This document shows, piece after piece, positions 12,987 through 17,130 of a stretch of 17,130 nt of DNA. Position numbers and translations under genes: made by a program. Source of the DNA: RGIG8748 sp045606045 (GTDB lineage: Bacteria; Bacillota; Clostridia; UMGS1810). The stretch's first letter is position 1, and the number at the start of each line of letters is the position of its first letter. Location: contig JAZURE010000060.1 of the NCBI GenBank assembly GCA_045606045.1, positions 1 to 17,130 on the forward strand, in the 5' to 3' direction. Under the pieces are notes generated by a model. It searched no databases and was not told the origin of the DNA. It worked only from the letters and a program-made list of their open reading frames with translations.

Positions 12987-13825
12987 TGTTTCTTCACCAT
13001 CCAATCTGCAATCTTACTTATAAAAGTTTTCTTGCTTGGAAGTTTGTCATCACCTGTGCCGAATTCCTTTATGATGGTCTTTTTGAGGTCTTGCACAGAT
13101 ACATTTCTATTAAGATTTCCATTGGCTGATACAGATATCTTGCCCGTTTCTTCTGATACTACTACAGAAAGGCAATCCGCCACCTCAGAAACACCTATAG
13201 CAGCTCTGTGTCTTGTGCCGAGTTCCTTGGAAAAGCTATTGTTCTGTGTAAGAGGCAAAAAGCACGCTGCAGCCTTAATCTTATTTCCGCTTATTATAAC
13301 AGCGCCATCGTGAAGCGGTGTATTGGACATGAATATGTTTATAAGAAGCTGAGATGATATTCTGGCATCAAGCATTGTACCCGACTTCATGATATCTCCG
13401 AGCTTAGTCATGCGTTCTAATATTATAAGAGCGCCTATCTTGCGTTCTGCCATGTACTCCGCCGCTTCGCACACCGCATCAGAAAGCTCCTCAATTTCGT
13501 CTGTAGAATTAAAAAACTGTCCTGTTGTGGTTCCTATCTTTTCGAGGGCACGTCTTATCTCAGGCTGGAACATTATGATTATGGCAAGAACTCCCACCTG
13601 AAGCGTACTGGAAAGAAGATAGCTTATGGCATTAAGGTCCATCCAATCTGCCACCTCTGCGGCAATTATAAGTGCCACAATACCCTTTACAATCTGTACT
13701 GCTCTGGTTTCCTTAACAAGTCTGAAGCCGCCGTATATAACACACGCAACTATGAGAATATCCAGAAAGTCTCTTATTCTTATAAGCCTTATATTCTGAA
13801 TAAGAATACTCCAAACTTCTCCCAT
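12983..13825 (-). CDS. cdaA: Diadenylate cyclase CdaA
   Basis: This membrane diadenylate cyclase (280 aa) makes c-di-AMP from two ATP, the second messenger that controls potassium and osmolyte balance and cell-wall homeostasis. Three N-terminal membrane helices lie at about 20-38, 45-61 and 70-86. The DAC domain follows, with its signature motifs LHDGAVII (DGA 173-175) and GTRHRAAIG (RHR 205-207). The ATG at 13825 is one base beyond the alcohol dehydrogenase stop. AAGGGGAG (13833-13840) lies inside that gene's last codons with 7-nt spacing, so translation is coupled. It overlaps cdaR by 4 nt. No c-di-AMP phosphodiesterase gene is in the window. Confidence 0.97.
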   Translation of the reverse strand: MGEVWSILIQNIRLIRIRDFLDILIVACVIYGGFRLVKETRAVQIVKGIVALIIAAEVADWMDLNAISYLLSSTLQVGVLAIIIMFQPEIRRALEKIGTTTGQFFNSTDEIEELSDAVCEAAEYMAERKIGALIILERMTKLGDIMKSGTMLDARISSQLLINIFMSNTPLHDGAVIISGNKIKAAACFLPLTQNNSFSKELGTRHRAAIGVSEVADCLSVVVSEETGKISVSANGNLNRNVSVQDLKKTIIKEFGTGDDKLPSKKTFISKIADWMVKKQ

Positions 13826-13826
13826 A

Positions 13827-15017
13827 TCATAACTCCCCTTTCATTAAATTGAATATCTCAATAATTTCTTCTCTGCCGAGCATTTTATAATCTGTAAGCT
13901 TTCTTTTGCCGAAGAAAGTGCATTTTTCTGCCATTTCTTCTATATTGCTGTCGGTGATTTCAATATCCAAATCCGAGAGCTTTGTAGGCATCCCTATGGA
14001 TTTAAAGTAATCCTCAAGCATTTTTATACCGCAAAGTGCTGTTTCCTCTGCGCTTTTGCCGCTTGCGTCTATACCAAGTGCCTCTGTGGCAAGAAGTGTA
14101 AAGCGCTCGGGATTGTATTTATATATGTACTTTGCCCATGCGGGATACACAATGGCAAGCCCTGCTCCGTGAGCTACAGAGTCGAACATACCGCTAAGCT
14201 CATGCTCAAGCTGGTGACAGCCCATGAAAAAGTCTGTACCGCAATGCGTAAGACCATTGTGAGATAGCGAGCCTGCCCACATGAGATTGGCTCTGGCATC
14301 GTAGTCCATTGGATTTTTGAGGGCTTTCTCCCCTGCTTTTAATACCGATTTTATTACTGCAAATGCCATGTTGTCTGTAGTATCAAACGGCTCTGTTACG
14401 GTAAAATATCTCTCCAGAGTGTGCATGAGTATATCTACAATACCGCAAGCGGTCTGGTATCGGTTTACCGTGTATGTAAGGCAAGGGTTGCATATGGAAA
14501 ACAGCGGTCTGTTGTACTCGCTTCCAAAGCCTCTTTTGAGCCCTGTTTCATCATTTGTAATAACGCACGATGCACTCATTTCGCTGCCCGATGCAGAGAG
14601 TGTGAGCACCGCAGCTACAGGAAGAGCGCCCTGCGGGGTCTTTGTGCGTGCGTTAAATTCCCACGGGTCAAAATCCACCAAAGCACCGTGAGCTATAAGC
14701 TTAGCAGAATCTATTACACTGCCGCCGCCAACGGCAAGCACAAGTTCAGCACCGAATTCCTTGGCAAGCCCTACTCCCTCACGAACAAGCGAGAGCTTGG
14801 GATTTGGCTCTGCTCCTCCAAGTTCTTTAAACTCTATGCCGCTTTCATTTAATGATGCTACTATCTCATCATAAAGTCCTGTGCTTTTAACAGAGCCTTT
14901 TCCGTAGTGAAGCAAAATTCTCGAAAAGCCGTACTCCTTTATGATGCTTCCTACATTTTTGTGGGTGTCTTTTCCAAATATTATCCTTGTGGGTACATGG
15001 TACTCAAAATTGAGCAT
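13827..15017 (-). CDS. Iron-containing alcohol dehydrogenase (butanol dehydrogenase/YqhD type)
   Basis: This is a group III metal-dependent alcohol dehydrogenase (396 aa). The NAD(P)-binding motif VGGGSVIDSAK (about 96-106) comes first, then the metal site D195 and H199 in GIVDILMHTLE, H268 in GCHQLEHELSG and H283 in DSVAHGAGLA. It should interconvert aldehydes and alcohols to rebalance NAD(P)H in fermentation; the substrate is not predictable. The frame begins at GTG 15026, but that codon abuts the AAAGGA Shine-Dalgarno (15027-15032). ATG 15017 is properly spaced and gives MLNFEYHVPTRI, the family-typical start. It is 21 nt after the trmH-like stop and one base before cdaA, so it is in the same run, an unusual partner for cdaA. 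Confidence 0.94.
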   Translation of the reverse strand: MLNFEYHVPTRIIFGKDTHKNVGSIIKEYGFSRILLHYGKGSVKSTGLYDEIVASLNESGIEFKELGGAEPNPKLSLVREGVGLAKEFGAELVLAVGGGSVIDSAKLIAHGALVDFDPWEFNARTKTPQGALPVAAVLTLSASGSEMSASCVITNDETGLKRGFGSEYNRPLFSICNPCLTYTVNRYQTACGIVDILMHTLERYFTVTEPFDTTDNMAFAVIKSVLKAGEKALKNPMDYDARANLMWAGSLSHNGLTHCGTDFFMGCHQLEHELSGMFDSVAHGAGLAIVYPAWAKYIYKYNPERFTLLATEALGIDASGKSAEETALCGIKMLEDYFKSIGMPTKLSDLDIEITDSNIEEMAEKCTFFGKRKLTDYKMLGREEIIEIFNLMKGEL

Positions 15018-15038
15018 ATGACTCACTCCTTTAGCCGA

Positions 15039-15800
15039 TTATTGTTTTGCAACAAATGCTTCGTATAACATTATACCACAAGCTACGGAAACATTCAAGG
15101 ATTCTGCGCCATTTGTCATAGGAATTGTAATTCTGTGGGTGCAATACCCCTCCACCTCGGCACATATACCGTTTGCCTCATTTCCCATAACTATAACGCA
15201 CCTGTTCCCGTACGAAAAACTTCTTGGCGAAAATTCACCGTTTGGAAATGTGCCGAGTATGTCAAATCCTCTCTGAGATAAAATCGGCAAGACAGTGCCA
15301 TCATCCTTATATAGCTTAACCGTAAATATGCCCGACATGGTAGAGCGAAGCACCTTGGGACTCATCACATCGGTACACCCTGCAGACAGAATGATACCGT
15401 CTACGCCAAAGGCATTTGCACTTCGTATGATAGTGCCCATGTTTCCCGGGTCGGAAATTGAGTCAAGATAAAGATATGTACCCTTGGATACATCTATATC
15501 ACAAGCATCCAAAAGGTTGTATCTTGCAACAGCAAGGATGCCCTGGGAATTTACGGTGGTTTTTAGCTCATTAAAAAGCTTGTCGGGAATTTGGTACATC
15601 CTTACACTATCGGTAATATCTTCTGCATCAAAGCTCTCGGACACCAGAATGTACTCTATATGCGCACCGCATAAGAGAGCATCGCGCACAAGTCTTTCTC
15701 CCTCTAAAATGAACATACCGAGCTTCTTTCTGCCCGATGAGGTAAGAAGCTTTTTCGTTTGCTTTATGATACTATTGGAGGAACTTTCTATTTTCTGCAT
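15039..15800 (-). CDS. TrmH/SpoU family RNA 2'-O-methyltransferase
   Basis: This is a SPOUT-fold S-adenosylmethionine-dependent RNA ribose methyltransferase (253 aa). An N-terminal substrate-binding domain (RKKLGMFILEGERLV, about 24-38) precedes the knotted catalytic domain with SpoU motif 1 DPGNMGTIIRSANAFG (117-132, catalytic R126), motif 2 VIVMGNEANGI and motif 3 SLNVSVACGI (234-243). It probably modifies 23S rRNA, as RlmB and TsnR-like relatives do; the exact site is uncertain. The frame continues to 15875, but ATG 15800 has a strong GGAGGGG 6 nt away, and the upstream codons run into the rplT terminator hairpin. The next genes follow closely, so it probably heads the adh-cdaA run, though no clear promoter is visible. 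Confidence 0.92.
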   Translation of the reverse strand: MQKIESSSNSIIKQTKKLLTSSGRKKLGMFILEGERLVRDALLCGAHIEYILVSESFDAEDITDSVRMYQIPDKLFNELKTTVNSQGILAVARYNLLDACDIDVSKGTYLYLDSISDPGNMGTIIRSANAFGVDGIILSAGCTDVMSPKVLRSTMSGIFTVKLYKDDGTVLPILSQRGFDILGTFPNGEFSPRSFSYGNRCVIVMGNEANGICAEVEGYCTHRITIPMTNGAESLNVSVACGIMLYEAFVAKQ

Positions 15801-15840
15801 AAGGTCCCCTCCTTCTACATTTTTTGCCTTTAAAACATCA

Positions 15841-15872
15841 AAACCACTATATTTACAAAAATATAGTGGTTT
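15841..15872 (-). terminator. Hairpin terminator after rplT
   Basis: AAACCACTATATTT (15841-15854) and AAATATAGTGGTTT (15859-15872) form a perfect 14-bp stem with a 4-nt loop, 11 nt after the rplT stop. On the minus strand the T run is poor (TGATGTTTT), so read-through into the trmH-like gene is likely. No other promoter is evident for that gene. Confidence 0.65.
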
Positions 15873-15883
15873 CAAATTTCAAA

Positions 15884-16240
15884 TTAGTTTAATGCGGAAT
15901 TTGCCTTTTCTACAAGTTCTGCAAAAGCTGCAGGGTCTGCAATAGCAATTTCGGAAAGCATTTTTCTGTTTATGTTTATGTCTGCTTTCTTAAGACCGTT
16001 CATAAACTTGGAATATGTTGTGCCATTTATTTTGCAAGCAGCACTTATTCTTGTAATCCAGAGTCTTCTGAAATCTCTCTTCTTCTGCTTTCTGCCGATA
16101 TATGCATAGGATAAGGACTTCATAACTGCCTGTTTTGCAGTTCTGAAAAGCTTACTCTTTGCACCTCTGTATCCTTTAGCGAGCTTTAAAACTCTCTTAT
16201 GTCTCTTTCTTGTAGCCATAGCGCCTTTTACTCTAGCCAT
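15884..16240 (-). CDS. rplT: Ribosomal protein L20
   Basis: This is large-subunit protein L20 (118 aa, standard length), required early in 50S assembly. In the same operon family, L20 is the autogenous repressor that binds the mRNA leader. The basic, extended N-terminal tail MARVKGAMATRKRHKRVLKL and the globular domain with FRRLWITRISAAC and KINGTTYSKFMNGLK are clear. GGGAGG lies 8 nt before the ATG. It is the last gene of infC-rpmI-rplT, 21 nt after rpmI. Confidence 0.98.
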   Translation of the reverse strand: MARVKGAMATRKRHKRVLKLAKGYRGAKSKLFRTAKQAVMKSLSYAYIGRKQKKRDFRRLWITRISAACKINGTTYSKFMNGLKKADININRKMLSEIAIADPAAFAELVEKANSALN

Positions 16241-16261
16241 TTTAAAACGCCTCCCTCAATT

Positions 16262-16459
16262 TTATTTATAAAGTATCAGTCTCTTGATTGTAGCTGCATT
16301 AGCCTTAGCAGCATATGCCTGCTTTCTTAAAGCTCTCTTTCTCTTTGTGGACTTCTTGGTCAGAATGTGTCTTCTGAAAGCCTGATTGAGCTTTACCTTA
16401 CCCTTTTTTGTAAGATTGAATCTCTTTGCAGCACCTCTGTGTGTTTTGATTTTAGGCAT
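16262..16459 (-). CDS. rpmI: Ribosomal protein L35
   Basis: This is large-subunit protein L35 (65 aa, full length). MPKIKTHRGAAKRFNLTKKG and the basic, Ala-rich remainder are diagnostic. AAGGAG lies about 9 nt before the ATG. It sits between infC and rplT as in most bacteria. Confidence 0.98.
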   Translation of the reverse strand: MPKIKTHRGAAKRFNLTKKGKVKLNQAFRRHILTKKSTKRKRALRKQAYAAKANAATIKRLILYK

Positions 16460-16492
16460 TGCATTTACACTCCTTCCGAATTTAAACTTAAA

Positions 16493-17002
16493 TTATTTAG
16501 GTGCAACCACCATAGTCATATTTCTGCCTTCAAGCTTGGCGGGTTTTTCTATGTTACCAACCTCTGCTACAGCTTCGCCGAACTTACTTAGCAAATCCTG
16601 ACCGAGCTGTGTGTGATGAAGCTCACGGCCTCTGAAACGCACGGTAACCTTTACCTTATCACCGGATTTTAAGAACTTGACTGCCTGATTAACCTTTGTA
16701 TTAAAGTCGTGAACATCTATGGAAGGTGTAATACGAACCTCCTTGATGTTTACCACACGCTGATTTTTGCGCTGTTCCTTTTCGCGTTTTCCTTGTTCGA
16801 ACTTGTACTTGCCGTAGTCCATAAGCTTGCATGCAGGGGGTTTTGCCTGCGGTGCAATAAGAACAAGGTCTATGCCCTTTGCCTCTGCCTTGGCTTTGGC
16901 GTCTGCAAGAGAAACGATACCAAGCTGACTTCCGTCGGAATCGATAAGTCTGACTTCTTTTTCTTTGATTTCATCATTAATCAACATTTCTTTACTACTG
17001 AT
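16493..17002 (-). CDS. infC: Translation initiation factor IF-3, probable AUC start
   Basis: IF-3 binds the 30S subunit, keeps it free of 50S and proofreads start-codon choice. The N-terminal domain (INDEIKEKEVRLIDSDG; QAKPPACKLMDYGKYKFEQ) and the C-terminal domain (VKEVRI-like IKEVRITPSI, VTVRFRGRELHH, MTMVVAPK) are complete. The first ATG in frame is 16987, but the only good Shine-Dalgarno, GGAGGTG (17010-17016), is 22 nt from it. It lies exactly 7 nt from ATC 17002-17000. Starting there adds I/M-S-S-K-E and gives 169 aa with an N-terminus like other IF-3 proteins (ISKE-LIN-DEI). IF-3 genes are known for AUU-class starts that allow autogenous control. I therefore extend the gene to 17002; the function itself is certain. 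Confidence 0.95.
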   Translation of the reverse strand: MSSKEMLINDEIKEKEVRLIDSDGSQLGIVSLADAKAKAEAKGIDLVLIAPQAKPPACKLMDYGKYKFEQGKREKEQRKNQRVVNIKEVRITPSIDVHDFNTKVNQAVKFLKSGDKVKVTVRFRGRELHHTQLGQDLLSKFGEAVAEVGNIEKPAKLEGRNMTMVVAPK

Positions 17003-17016
17003 GACAAAGCACCTCC

Positions 17017-17130
17017 AAAATAAATATCCGGCAAACTTCCACTTTTACAAAAAATAAAAGTGGGCGAAATCCACCCACTTATACATCGAAGATAAGTATT
17101 AACCTTACCGATACCTTTAAACCGTAAGGT
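17017..17130 (-). promoter_or_regulatory. L20-type autoregulatory leader of infC-rpmI-rplT (5' end cut off)
   Basis: This untranslated stretch precedes infC, where Firmicutes carry an L20 leader: L20 binding folds the RNA and causes early termination. Visible on the minus strand are ACCTTAC (17130-17124) pairing with GTAAGGT (17108-17102), a second helix ACTTAT (17097-17092) with ATAAGT (17082-17077), then the terminator (separate entry). A downstream TAAAAGTGG (17047-17039) can pair with CCACTTTTA (17063-17055), excluding the terminator. The promoter is beyond the window. The assignment is by position and fold, not by alignment. Confidence 0.6.
17049..17080 (-). terminator. Attenuator terminator in the infC leader
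   Basis: On the minus strand, AAGTGGG (17080-17074) and CCCACTT (17064-17058) form a 7-bp stem with a 9-nt loop followed by TTATTTTTT, an intrinsic terminator about 50 nt upstream of infC. Its placement before the genes marks it as conditional. Confidence 0.7.

Noticed and set aside
15801..15875. N-terminal extension of the TrmH-like protein by 25 residues
   Set aside because: These codons translate part of the rplT terminator hairpin, and ATG 15800 has its own strong Shine-Dalgarno.
1..17130. CRISPR arrays, tRNAs, rRNAs, toxin-antitoxin pairs or phage genes
   Set aside because: Reading both strands, I found no regular spaced repeats, no cloverleaf-like or rRNA sequence, and no small gene pair of those kinds.

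Overview
The window looks like chromosomal DNA of a spore-forming, low-to-moderate-GC Firmicute of the class Clostridia, probably a gut-type anaerobe. The evidence is strong GGAGG-type ribosome binding sites, sigma-A-like promoters, SpoIIID, a split transketolase, a CD1247-type acidic protein beside efp, and the infC-rpmI-rplT, cdaA-cdaR and cysE-cysS-mrnC groupings. No rRNA, tRNA, CRISPR array or prophage is visible. Nearly all of the window is housekeeping sequence, and I see no convincing undescribed multi-gene system.

Layout. (1) 1-141: the left end of an IS3-family-like insertion sequence, with the first 19 codons of its orfA on the minus strand. (2) 171-4457, minus: one tightly overlapped operon, cysE-cysS-mrnC-transketolase N-transketolase C, read from a promoter at 4487-4515. 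It joins cysteine synthesis, Cys-tRNA charging, 23S rRNA maturation and the pentose phosphate pathway. The operon shows no terminator and runs in sense into the IS. (3) 4544-5565: a small Cys-containing protein (plus) convergent with an MgtC-family membrane protein (minus), each with its own promoter. (4) 5593-8009, plus: a FAD oxidoreductase with a C-terminal Rieske domain, spoIIID, and a sugar-nucleotide-type nucleotidyltransferase, closed by a terminator. (5) 8054-9043, minus: a lone cytoplasmic subtilisin-like protease. A short gap follows that may hold the 3' scrap of a lost gene. (6) 9269-10332, minus: efp and a CD1247-like zinc-ribbon protein under one promoter, with a strong bidirectional terminator. 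(7) 10362-15800, minus: a probable run of trmH-like rRNA methyltransferase, iron-type alcohol dehydrogenase, cdaA, cdaR, nth and an M24 aminopeptidase. (8) 15841-17130, minus: the infC-rpmI-rplT operon behind an L20-type attenuator leader.

The most useful observations are these. infC appears to start at a non-canonical AUC codon with an ideally spaced Shine-Dalgarno. The IS leader is arranged so that only its own promoter gives a translatable orfA message, and it lies downstream of an apparently unterminated operon. The CysE has a hydrophobic N-terminal segment in place of the usual soluble start. Several genes (spoIIID, cysS, the alcohol dehydrogenase, mgtC, efp, cdaR, mrnC, the nucleotidyltransferase and trmH) need start-site correction. 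Possible sporulation promoters precede the Rieske protein, spoIIID and the protease.
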